DNA from: Gemmatimonadaceae bacterium
GTDB taxonomy: Bacteria > Gemmatimonadota > Gemmatimonadetes > Gemmatimonadales > Gemmatimonadaceae
Reading direction: 5' to 3'
NCBI GenBank assembly: GCA_025928335.1
Contig: JAICJQ010000002.1
Location: 1-64,000, forward strand
Length of the DNA stretch: 64,000 nt
Both the position numbers and the translations under genes were made by a program. The notes under the pieces are model-generated. The model did no database searches. It was given only the letters and a program-made list of their open reading frames with translations, and was not told the DNA's origin. Positions 25,234-33,147 of this stretch are shown here, one piece after another (the stretch's first letter is position 1; each line of letters opens with the position of its first letter).

Positions 25234-26658
25234 ATGTCGCGCATTACGAAAGCCTTTTCGGGAACCGTGGTGCTCGACGACGTCTCCTTTCGACTCGAGA
25301 CGGGGACGATCCATGCTTTGCTCGGGGAAAACGGCGCCGGAAAAACAACGCTGATGCGGATCGCGTTCGGCCTTCAAACAGCCGATCGCGGCGAGATCAC
25401 GGCCGGGAGCCCGCTCCGACCGACTCACTCGCCGATCGCCGCGATCGGCGCAGGTTTGGGGATGGTTCACCAGCACTTCACCAACGTTCCGGCGATGACC
25501 GTCGCGGAAAACGTCGCGTTGGGAGGGCGCGGACGCTTTGATGAACGGGCCGTCGGCCGCGTGATTACCGATGTTGGTGAGCGCACCGGCCTGCACCTCG
25601 ATCCTTGGGCGCGCGCCGACTCCCTTTCCGTCGCCGGGCAACAACGGTTAGAGATCGTTAAATCGCTGGCCCGGGGAGCGCATGCGCTTATCCTCGATGA
25701 ACCGACGGCGGTGCTCGCTCCGACCGAAGCGACTGAACTTCTCGATTGGCTGCGCCGATTCGCTGATGCCGGCAACGCCGTCGTTCTGATCACGCATCGC
25801 CTCGATGAAGCGCTCCGGGTTGCCGACGAAGTGACTGTTCTTCGACGCGGACGGCACGTGCTCACTGCGCCGGCGAACTCGCTCGACAGGGCTCGCGTAA
25901 CGGAGGCGATGATCGGTGAGTCCGACGCCGACACGGCTCCGTCGACGATCACACCGCGGGAGTTGGCAGCGGCCGTCGCTGCCCGACTCGAGAAGGTTAC
26001 GATCCACGACCTGACGAAGAGGAGCGTCGACGTGTTGGCCGACGTTACCCTGTCTGTCGAGCGCGGCGAAATTCTTGGAATCGCCGCGCTCGATGGGAAC
26101 GGTCAGCGGGAGCTGGTGCGCTTATTGTCCGGTCGACTCCGCGCAGACCGCGGCCAGGTGTCGATTCCCGACACGGTTGGTTTCGTCCCTGAGGACCGGC
26201 AGCGCGACGCGCTCATCCTCGAGGAGTCGCTCACGTTCAACGTCGCACTCGACGGCGCCGGACGGCGCCGCGGCATCGTCCGGTGGGCGCAACAACGAGA
26301 GCGAGCGCGTCGCGTCGTCGCCGAGTACGACGTTCGCGGTGGATCGCCAGAGACTGCGGCGCGCGCCCTCTCCGGCGGGAACCAACAGAAGTTCGTTCTC
26401 GGGCGGGAGCTTCATGCATCGCCCGAAATGATCGTCGTCGAGAACCCGACACGGGGCCTCGACATACGCGCGACCGCGGCCGTGCATACGCGACTTCGGC
26501 TCGCTGCAGCCCAGGGTGCCGCGGTAGTGCTTTACTCGCAGGACCTCGATGAGGTGATGTCGCTGGCGACGCGGATCGTTGTTGTGCACCGTGGGCGAGT
26601 GCAACAGGTGCCGCTAGATAGGGCCGTGGTGGGACGCGCGATGCTTGGCCCTGCATGA
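25234..26658 (+). CDS. BMP-type nucleoside ABC importer, tandem ATPase
   Basis: Energises the importer. A 474-residue protein with two ABC domains as in the RbsA/YufO group. Domain 1 has GENGAGKTTL, MVHQHFTNVPAMTVAENV, the variant signature SVAGQQRLEIV and LILDEPTAVL. Domain 2 has the degenerate P-loop ALDGNGQRELVRLLSG, which is usual in this family, and the signature LSGGNQQKFVLGREL. I use the ATG at 25234; TTG at 25225, four bases after a GGAG, is a credible alternative, while the track start lies inside nif3. The next gene overlaps by four bases. Confidence 0.93.
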   Translation: MSRITKAFSGTVVLDDVSFRLETGTIHALLGENGAGKTTLMRIAFGLQTADRGEITAGSPLRPTHSPIAAIGAGLGMVHQHFTNVPAMTVAENVALGGRGRFDERAVGRVITDVGERTGLHLDPWARADSLSVAGQQRLEIVKSLARGAHALILDEPTAVLAPTEATELLDWLRRFADAGNAVVLITHRLDEALRVADEVTVLRRGRHVLTAPANSLDRARVTEAMIGESDADTAPSTITPRELAAAVAARLEKVTIHDLTKRSVDVLADVTLSVERGEILGIAALDGNGQRELVRLLSGRLRADRGQVSIPDTVGFVPEDRQRDALILEESLTFNVALDGAGRRRGIVRWAQQRERARRVVAEYDVRGGSPETAARALSGGNQQKFVLGRELHASPEMIVVENPTRGLDIRATAAVHTRLRLAAAQGAAVVLYSQDLDEVMSLATRIVVVHRGRVQQVPLDRAVVGRAMLGPA

Positions 26659-27884
26659 GCGGCACGTCGGAAATCGCCGATCGCGATCCACGGCGCTGGG
26701 AAATGTTGGCACTCCTCGCAGTCGCCGAACTGCTCGGAATGTCACTCTGGTTCGCCGCGAGTGCGGTGGCCACACAGTTTGTCGCCCGCTGGTCACTCAG
26801 TCCTAGCCAGACCGGTTGGTTGACGACGATTGTGCAACTGGGGTTCGTGTGCGGGACGGCGATGGCAGCACTTCTCAACCTCGCTGATGTTATACCTTCG
26901 AGGCGCTTCTTTGCCGTGGCGGCGTTGTCGGGCGCGGTGGTCAACGCCGGGTTGGTATTGACCGACCGTTTTGGGCTCGCGCTCGTCCTTCGTTTCGCAA
27001 CGGGGTTTTGTCTTGCCGGCGTCTACCCACCGGCAATGAAGATGGCGTCGACCTGGTTTCGGGCGCGTCGTGGTCTCGCGATCGGCACGGTTGTCGGCGC
27101 GCTCACCGTCGGAAAGGCGACCCCGTACCTCGTGCACGCGCTTCCGAGCGCTGGTCCGCAACTCGTCATCCTGGTGGCCTCCGCGTGTGCGGCGACGGCC
27201 GCGGTCCTTATCGGTGTTTTTTACCGAGACGGGCCATATCCGTTTCCGCCGCGACCGTTCGCATGGAGCCTGGTGCAGACGGTGATCGAGCAGCGCGAGT
27301 GGAGGCTCGCTACAAGCGGCTATCTCGGTCACATGTTCGAGCTCTACTCGTTCTGGACTTGGATCCCGCTTTTTCTGGCGGCGAGTGTCGCGGCGCAGAG
27401 CGTGAAACCCGGCGTCGCGAGCTCGGGAATCGTGTCCATGGTTGCCTTTGGCACGATCGCCGTGGGCGGGCTGGGTTGCGTTTGGGGTGGACTGGCGGCG
27501 GACGCTCGAGGGCGCGAACGCCTCGTCATGCTCGCGATGGCGCTGAGCGGCGCGTGTTCTCTGTTGATTCCGTTCGCGTTTGGAAGGTCGCTCTGGCTGG
27601 TGGGCACGCTTGCCTGGACGTGGGGATTTTTCGTCATTGCCGATTCCGCGCAGTTCAGCGCGCTCGTGACGGAAGCCGTGCCTCCGCATACCGTTGGAAC
27701 CGCACTCACCATCCAGACATCGCTCGGCTTCCTCCTGACGATGGTTTCCATTCAGCTCGTTCCACCCCTGGTCGCCATCGTCGGATGGCGTTGGGCGTTC
27801 CCCGTTCTCGCGCTGGGTCCAGCGTTCGGTATCGCGTCGATTCGACGCCTGGTGTCGTTTCGGACGACACGGACTGTCGCGTGA
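26655..27884 (+). CDS. MFS transporter embedded in importer operon
   Basis: A 409-residue major facilitator protein with about 12 hydrophobic segments. The loop 2-3 motif is weak, but FATGFCLAGVYPPAMKMASTWF and RRGLAIGTVVGALTVGKATPY match the membrane core of the family. The direction and substrate of transport are not evident. It lies between the ATPase and permease genes, overlapping each by four bases (ATGA before, GTGA after), so it is translated as part of the nucleoside ABC operon. This insertion is unusual. Confidence 0.88.
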   Translation: MSGTSEIADRDPRRWEMLALLAVAELLGMSLWFAASAVATQFVARWSLSPSQTGWLTTIVQLGFVCGTAMAALLNLADVIPSRRFFAVAALSGAVVNAGLVLTDRFGLALVLRFATGFCLAGVYPPAMKMASTWFRARRGLAIGTVVGALTVGKATPYLVHALPSAGPQLVILVASACAATAAVLIGVFYRDGPYPFPPRPFAWSLVQTVIEQREWRLATSGYLGHMFELYSFWTWIPLFLAASVAAQSVKPGVASSGIVSMVAFGTIAVGGLGCVWGGLAADARGRERLVMLAMALSGACSLLIPFAFGRSLWLVGTLAWTWGFFVIADSAQFSALVTEAVPPHTVGTALTIQTSLGFLLTMVSIQLVPPLVAIVGWRWAFPVLALGPAFGIASIRRLVSFRTTRTVA

Positions 27885-28927
27885 CGCCGGGTCAGCGCTT
27901 GCCACGTGCGATTCGGCCGGCGATGATCGTCGCAACGACGGGAGCCGCGATCGTCCTGGCGCTCGGATTGTTTCTCGCGGTGCTGAAATACAACCCAGCC
28001 CGCGCCGCGTACGCGCTTTTCAGTGGTGCGTTCGGATCGTGGTACGCGTTCGCGTCCGGAACGCTCGTTCGTGGAACCCCGCTCATTCTGACCGGTTTGG
28101 CGGTGGCCCTCGCGTTCCGTGCCGGCGTATTCAACATCGGTGCGGAGGGCCAGTTCCTGATGGGCGCAACGGCAGCGGCGGCGGTCGCGCTCTACGGCCC
28201 AGCGCTCAACCGGCCGCTCGTCATTCTGCTCTGCTTTCTCGCGGGATCCCTTCTCGGCGCGCTCTGGGCGGCCATCGCCGCAATTCTTCGGACCAGATTC
28301 AACGTTCTCGAGGTCATCAGCACGATCATGCTGAACTTTGCGGCAACGTATCTCGTATCATATCTCGTCCGCGGACCGATGCAGGAGCCGACGCACGTCT
28401 ATCCGCAAACGGCGACAATACCGGCGGCGGCGGAACTGCCTCGACTCGCCGCGGTTCGACTGCATGTCGGCTTTTTTTTCGCGCTCGCCGCGGCTGGAGT
28501 TGCCTGGTGGGTGATGCGCAGCACCGCCGCCGGCTTTCGGCTGCGTGTCACCGGTGCGAATCCTGATGCCGCTCGTAGTGCCGGAGGCATCGACGTTCAT
28601 CGCGTGGTGTTCTCCGCGTTCGCGATCAGTGGTGCATTGGCTGGTCTCGCAGGAGCGATCGAGGTCCAGGGAGTGACGTTCGCGCTCTACGAGAACATCT
28701 CGCCGGGATATGGCTACACCGCGATAGCCGTCGCACTGCTCGCTCGTCTCGATGCGGCGCTCGTGGTTCCGGCCGGAATTATGTTCGGTGCACTCGAAGC
28801 AGGAGCCGCCGCGATGCAGCGCGATGCCGGCGTCCCCTCGGTGGTCGTCTCCGTGGTTGAAGCCGTCCTTATTCTCGCCTTGCTAGGTGCGCGTAGCGTT
28901 CGACAGCGCTTTCGTGAGGCGGTGTGA
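27881..28927 (+). CDS. BMP-type nucleoside ABC importer permease 1
   Basis: Membrane permease of 348 residues with about nine hydrophobic segments. FRAGVFNIGAEGQFLMGATAA is the family signature for YufP/NupP-type permeases, and NVLEVISTIMLNF follows. The start is GTG at 27881, overlapping the MFS stop in GTGA; the track's ORF from 27008 is the same frame read through the MFS gene and its first 291 codons are not real. ATG of MIVATT is an alternative start. Confidence 0.92.
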   Translation: MTPGQRLPRAIRPAMIVATTGAAIVLALGLFLAVLKYNPARAAYALFSGAFGSWYAFASGTLVRGTPLILTGLAVALAFRAGVFNIGAEGQFLMGATAAAAVALYGPALNRPLVILLCFLAGSLLGALWAAIAAILRTRFNVLEVISTIMLNFAATYLVSYLVRGPMQEPTHVYPQTATIPAAAELPRLAAVRLHVGFFFALAAAGVAWWVMRSTAAGFRLRVTGANPDAARSAGGIDVHRVVFSAFAISGALAGLAGAIEVQGVTFALYENISPGYGYTAIAVALLARLDAALVVPAGIMFGALEAGAAAMQRDAGVPSVVVSVVEAVLILALLGARSVRQRFREAV

Positions 28928-29838
28928 TAGCGCTGCTCTCGGCATTCCTCGAATCCGCCATTAGAACCGCAACGCCGCTCGGGCTCGCCGCATTGGGTGA
29001 GCTTGTCGTCGAGCGAGCGGGAATCATCAATATCAGCCTAGAGGGCATCATTTTGTGCGGCGCCTTCGGCGCGCTCGTCGGCGCGAGCCACGGCGGCGTC
29101 GTTGCCGGGTTCGCCGGTGCGATCGGGGCCGGTGTCGCGACGGCGGCGCTCTTTGCGTGGTTCGTCGTGCGTCTTCGCACGGATCAAATCATCGCGGGTA
29201 CCGCGCTGACGATTCTAGCGATGGGATTGACCGGCACGTTGTATCGAGCGCTGTACGGCGCCGCCGGGGCAGCGCTGTCGATTGCAACGGCTCGACCGAT
29301 CGCCATTCCCGGGCTTTCGCGCATTCCCATTTTCGGTGCGGGTTTGTTCAATCAGCCCGTTGTGTCATATGTCTTCTATACATCGATACCCGTCCTCTGG
29401 TGGTGGATGCATCGCACACTTGCCGGTCTGGGTTTGCGCGCCGTCGGCGAGTCTCCCGTTGCGGCGCGCGCTGCCGGCGTCCGGCTCTCACGTGTTCGCA
29501 CGCTAAGTCTTCTTTTCGGTGGGGCCATGGGCGGGCTCGCTGGTGGGACACTCGTTCTCGCTCAGGCCGGCACCTTCGCTGAGGGAATGTCCGCTGGGCG
29601 AGGATTCATCGCGATAGCCATCGTCGTTTTGGGACGATGGCATCCCGTTGGTGTGGCCGTCGCCGCTCTTGTGTTTGGTGCCGCGAGTGCCGTCCAGTAC
29701 CTGCTTCAGGCCGCAGGTCTCGGACTCCCCTACCAACTTTTTCTGGCGGTGCCGTATGTGTTGACACTTGCGGCGCTGGCCGGGGTGGCCGGACGGACCC
29801 GCGCGCCGGCAGCACTCGCGAGGCCCGACGAAGCGTAA
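28924..29838 (+). CDS. BMP-type nucleoside ABC importer permease 2
   Basis: Second permease, 304 residues, about eight membrane segments. ERAGIINISLEGIILCGAFGA is the YufQ/NupQ-type signature, and LRTDQIIAGTALTILAMGLTG, LGLRAVGESPVAARAAGV complete the pattern. GTG at 28924 overlaps the stop of permease 1 (GTGTGA). It is the last gene of the operon; the next gene is convergent. Confidence 0.92.
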   Translation: MIALLSAFLESAIRTATPLGLAALGELVVERAGIINISLEGIILCGAFGALVGASHGGVVAGFAGAIGAGVATAALFAWFVVRLRTDQIIAGTALTILAMGLTGTLYRALYGAAGAALSIATARPIAIPGLSRIPIFGAGLFNQPVVSYVFYTSIPVLWWWMHRTLAGLGLRAVGESPVAARAAGVRLSRVRTLSLLFGGAMGGLAGGTLVLAQAGTFAEGMSAGRGFIAIAIVVLGRWHPVGVAVAALVFGAASAVQYLLQAAGLGLPYQLFLAVPYVLTLAALAGVAGRTRAPAALARPDEA

Positions 29839-29847
29839 TTCGAGTCG

Positions 29848-30741
29848 TTATGGCGCGCAGCGACGCCGCGGACTTGACCACTGGTTTCGCCACTTGGTGT
29901 TTCCGACGCGCTCGAACACGGCATACGCGACGTCTGTACCGAAGTCGCGAGAGACGACGATTGCTGGAGTGCGCGCCTCCCCGATGAGGAGAGCCGCGAG
30001 GAGCTCGCGACTTTCGATCGTTTCCTCGTCGCCGTACGACCGCTCACCGTAACCCGCGATGAGCGCCGAGTCGCCGTGCGCTTGTTCGGCGACAATGAAC
30101 GTCCGCTCCTGGAGTGGCGTGGCCTCCTGATTGAGCTGGCGACTCAACGTGCCAACGATGATCAGAGGGCCGTCGGGAATGGAGAAGCGCGAAATGGAGC
30201 GAACGGCAAACGGGAGGCCGGAGAAGCGCCCCGAGGAATCATTTGGCAATGCCGAGGCAAGCCGATTCAACCAGGTCGCGTAGCGGGACGAGTCCGCGTT
30301 CGGGATTGATCCGATCGAATCAACCGCGAGGGGTGCGACAACGCCACCGATGAATCCCACGCTCCACGCTCGGGGTGGCGGAGCCGCGCTAAGTGAGGCG
30401 ACCGCACATCCAGCCGAATCGGCAATCGATGGCAGGTCAGCGGTCTGAACGACGCCTGAACGACTGAACAGGGTTGCGGACGCCGGGTGAGGCAGAGCGG
30501 CGAGGGTGGCCTCGCCGTTTTCCGACGGAACGATCACCAAGGCTCGCGTCGGCACGTCGCCCGATATCAAGAGTACCGGACCAGCTCCGCCGTTCCATTT
30601 CGTCGGAGCGACGGTCGATGATTCAGGGGGCGGCGGAGCCGGTGTCGCAGTGGATTCGACGCGATCCGGCGGACGGTCCCGTCGACACGCAACCAAGAAC
30701 AGCAAGACAGAGGTCGAGGCGGCCGCGCGGAAATTGTTCAT
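29848..30741 (-). CDS. Hypothetical lipoprotein
   Basis: A 297-residue protein with a signal peptide and lipobox (TSVLLFLVACRRD), then a Pro/Thr-rich linker and a soluble domain of unknown family. Visible segments include VLLISGDVPTRALVIVPSENGEATLAA-type beta wording and a C-terminal AIVVSRDFGTDVAYAVFERV. No catalytic motif is recognised. It converges on the importer operon and is followed by no clear terminator. ATG at 30741 gives a clean signal peptide. Confidence 0.75.
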   Translation of the reverse strand: MNNFRAAASTSVLLFLVACRRDRPPDRVESTATPAPPPPESSTVAPTKWNGGAGPVLLISGDVPTRALVIVPSENGEATLAALPHPASATLFSRSGVVQTADLPSIADSAGCAVASLSAAPPPRAWSVGFIGGVVAPLAVDSIGSIPNADSSRYATWLNRLASALPNDSSGRFSGLPFAVRSISRFSIPDGPLIIVGTLSRQLNQEATPLQERTFIVAEQAHGDSALIAGYGERSYGDEETIESRELLAALLIGEARTPAIVVSRDFGTDVAYAVFERVGNTKWRNQWSSPRRRCAP

Positions 30742-30845
30742 TCCACTTAATTTGTGGCCGCCCTACCGTCCGTCAACGTCGAGGATTGGACGTCTACGTC
30801 ACGCGACGTATCTCGCGACTCTCAACGCGGCTGATAGGCTGAACC

Positions 30846-32222
30846 ATGTATGTGCTCTTACGAGCGCTCGCCGGCGTCGGCCTTCGATGGTTTTACCGAT
30901 CGATTCAGGTCGAAGGTCGTGAGCGCATTCCGCAGCGCGGGCCTATCCTTTTCGTCGTAAACCATCCCAACGCCCTAGTCGACGCGATGATGGTGGGTTG
31001 GGTGGTCCCGAGACGCGTCTTGCTGACCGCGAAGGCAACGATTTTTCGCAACGCGCTCGGCGCCATACTGCTGCGTTGGGTTGGCGTTGTTCCGTTGCGG
31101 CGCGCCAGCGACGAGAAGAACCCGCGCGACCATCTCGACCGGTCACGCAACGAAGATACCTTCCTCGCCGTGCGCAAAGCGCTGCAGGCGGGGGGCGCAG
31201 TGCTCATTTTTCCGGAAGGGAGGTCGCACGACGAGCCGACGATGGCGCCCCTCAAAACCGGCGCTGCACGAATGGCGCTCGACGCCTGGACCACCGGTGC
31301 GGCTCCCGAACTGGCCATCATCCCGATCGGGCTGACGTTCGAACGAAAGGATATGCCGCGCCCGCGCGTGTTTGTGCAAGTGGGGGAGCCGCTCCGCTTG
31401 GAGGACTGGTGTTCCGTAGAGCATCAGCGCCCGGTCGACGAGTTGACGAATGAGATAGACGCACGACTGCGCACGGTGACCCTCAACTACGCTTCGGCGG
31501 ATGAGGCTGCACGGACCATTCGACTCGCGTCGACGATCGCCGCGCTCATGGAGCCGGGGCGACCGTTGGGCGAGGCAGACCGCGGACTCGGGGTCGACAC
31601 GGGCATTGCTCGTCGCATCGAGGAGCTCTCGGCGGGTCTGGGAACTGCAGATCCGGAAGTTCGCGCCCGAGCCGACGCTGTCGTGGAGCGCCTGGAAGCA
31701 TTGCATCGGACCACGGCGGGCCACCGAATACTTCTCGAGGATGTCGGTATTGATCTCGCGCCTCGTGCCAGGCTGCGATTCACGCTACGCGAAGGGTGGT
31801 TACTTCTCGTCGCTGGGCCTGTAGCCCTCTGGGGCCGGTTGAATCATTTCGTTCCGTTCCGGGCCGCCGGGTGGATTGCGATGCAATCCGTCGATAGCGC
31901 CGCCGATCCGGCGATGCGAACGTTAGTGGCCGGCGCGGCGCTGGTCGTCGTCGCCTATCTCGCGCAGACCGTTGTTGTCGGGCTGCTCACGACGCCCCTC
32001 ATGGCGCTCTTGTATCTCGCCAGCCTGCCAGTCGCGGCAGACGTGAATTTCATCTTGAGCGACCGGTTGCGGCGCATGGTACGACGCGCACGTGCCTTTT
32101 TTGTCCTGTCCACCAACCCTGAATTGCACCTGCGGCTGACGACGGAGCTTGCTCTCTTGCGCGCCGAAGTCCTCTCGCTGGATGCCGCGTTCGGCGCGGC
32201 GCGCGTTGAGACAGACGCCTAG
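30846..32222 (+). CDS. PlsC-like glycerolipid acyltransferase with C-terminal membrane region
   Basis: A 458-residue membrane protein. The N-terminal half is an acyltransferase domain: VVNHPNALVDAMM (motif I, here with five residues between His and Asp), LLTAKATIFRN, FPEGRSHDEPTM (motif III) and IIPIGLTFE (motif IV). The C-terminal half carries helices and two or three membrane spans near residues 350-410. It likely acylates glycerol-phosphate or lysophosphatidate at the inner membrane. It ends overlapping the DUF4031-like gene by four bases, tail to tail. Confidence 0.88.
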   Translation: MYVLLRALAGVGLRWFYRSIQVEGRERIPQRGPILFVVNHPNALVDAMMVGWVVPRRVLLTAKATIFRNALGAILLRWVGVVPLRRASDEKNPRDHLDRSRNEDTFLAVRKALQAGGAVLIFPEGRSHDEPTMAPLKTGAARMALDAWTTGAAPELAIIPIGLTFERKDMPRPRVFVQVGEPLRLEDWCSVEHQRPVDELTNEIDARLRTVTLNYASADEAARTIRLASTIAALMEPGRPLGEADRGLGVDTGIARRIEELSAGLGTADPEVRARADAVVERLEALHRTTAGHRILLEDVGIDLAPRARLRFTLREGWLLLVAGPVALWGRLNHFVPFRAAGWIAMQSVDSAADPAMRTLVAGAALVVVAYLAQTVVVGLLTTPLMALLYLASLPVAADVNFILSDRLRRMVRRARAFFVLSTNPELHLRLTTELALLRAEVLSLDAAFGAARVETDA

Positions 32223-32509
32223 AAGCGCGTCGTCGGCGCCGGGAGGACCGGACCGCCGAGGTCCCAGTGCCACGCTTCGCGACGAACGCCGGTGCGCGGA
32301 TCCTTCAGTGGTTTGTATTGCAGACGATCTTCCGACAAACCGACGGCACGGCCATAGGCGAGAAGAAGCGCGCGGTCAGTCGATACGAGGTGCGCGAGCC
32401 GCCGGCCACCCCACAAGTGACGATGGAGCCACAGGCCACCATCCATGGCGTGGATCATTCCATCCCGGAGTTTTTTGAATTCTTTAAATGGCGGCGCGAC
32501 GTCGATCAC
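32219..32509 (-). CDS. DUF4031-like small protein
   Basis: A 96-residue protein with GGRRLAHLVSTDRALLLAYGRAVGL, then a short Lys/Arg segment and REAWHWDLGGP. This resembles DUF4031 proteins, in which an H-L-V-S-D-T block and H-x-D motif are conserved. The track start is GTG at 32509; an internal ATG at 32458 is also possible and no clear ribosome site decides. Function unknown. Confidence 0.6.
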   Translation of the reverse strand: MIDVAPPFKEFKKLRDGMIHAMDGGLWLHRHLWGGRRLAHLVSTDRALLLAYGRAVGLSEDRLQYKPLKDPRTGVRREAWHWDLGGPVLPAPTTRF

Positions 32510-32521
32510 GTCGCGGCCCGA

Positions 32522-32905
32522 CTAATTGCAGGCGACGACTCCGGAGACGGTTGCCGGCGCGACTGGCGTCGCCGATCCCATGAACAGCGCACAGAAGTGA
32601 GGATACGACAGCGGGTTCGTCGAGGTGGCAGCCCAGCCCGTGGCGTTCGCTTGGACGATCGAGACAGCGTCGCCCCTCGTCGCGTTGAACTGCAAGGAAT
32701 CTACGAACGGGCTATACGCGGAGTGATCGTAGAAGTACCCCTCTTGAGCAGTCATGAGGTTGTGCAGATCACTACGCATCCCGGCGTAGTACGCCTTTCC
32801 CTTTGTCGCTTGAAACTTCGGTATCGCGATCGCGGTCAGGATGCCGATGATCACGACGACTATGAGTAGCTCGATGAGCGTGAAGCCGCGCCTTTGGGCT
32901 CGCAT
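32522..32905 (-). CDS. Type IV pilin-like protein
   Basis: A 127-residue prepilin. MRAQRRGFTLIELLIVVVIIGILTAIAIPKF is a class III signal: a short basic leader, cleavage before Phe, Glu at +5 and a hydrophobic helix. The globular domain ends with two cysteines (PHFCALFMG and GVVACN) that probably form the D-region disulfide. I start at 32905; the track start lies 22 codons upstream of the leader. No other pilus genes are nearby. It may be a major or minor pilin or a pseudopilin. Confidence 0.9.
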   Translation of the reverse strand: MRAQRRGFTLIELLIVVVIIGILTAIAIPKFQATKGKAYYAGMRSDLHNLMTAQEGYFYDHSAYSPFVDSLQFNATRGDAVSIVQANATGWAATSTNPLSYPHFCALFMGSATPVAPATVSGVVACN

Positions 32906-33006
32906 CGAAAAACGACCTGGGAATCGGGTAGGGTGGGAACCGAATGTCATGAGGACCCCTCGTGCCGACATCTGGCGCCCTGAAAAGCAAAGGCAGTGCC
33001 CGCTTC

Positions 33007-33034
33007 ATAATCTTTTTGTAACTCTTTGCATCAA
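33007..33034 (-). promoter_or_regulatory. Candidate promoter of the pilin-like gene
   Basis: On the minus strand TTGATG and GATTAT are separated by 16 bases, about 100 bases upstream of the pilin ATG, in the only AT-rich stretch of this gap. The rest of the 33035-33147 gap shows nothing else I can name. Confidence 0.35.
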
Positions 33035-33147
33035 AGCTGGTTATGGGTTTGGCAGCCGGATATCACTCCCGTTGGGACGTTTGTTTCCACGTTGATTTGC
33101 GGCGTATACCGCAACGTGCGAGGATCGAACTCCGCCAAGTTTTTTTG

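Noticed and set aside
27008-27880. N-terminal 291 codons of a 639-residue ORF
   Set aside because: Same frame as permease 1 but read through the MFS gene; the composition is Arg-rich and not protein-like. The permease starts at GTG 27881.
26793-27935. 380-residue minus-strand ORF
   Set aside because: Antisense to the MFS gene, extreme Arg/His/Glu content, no domain.
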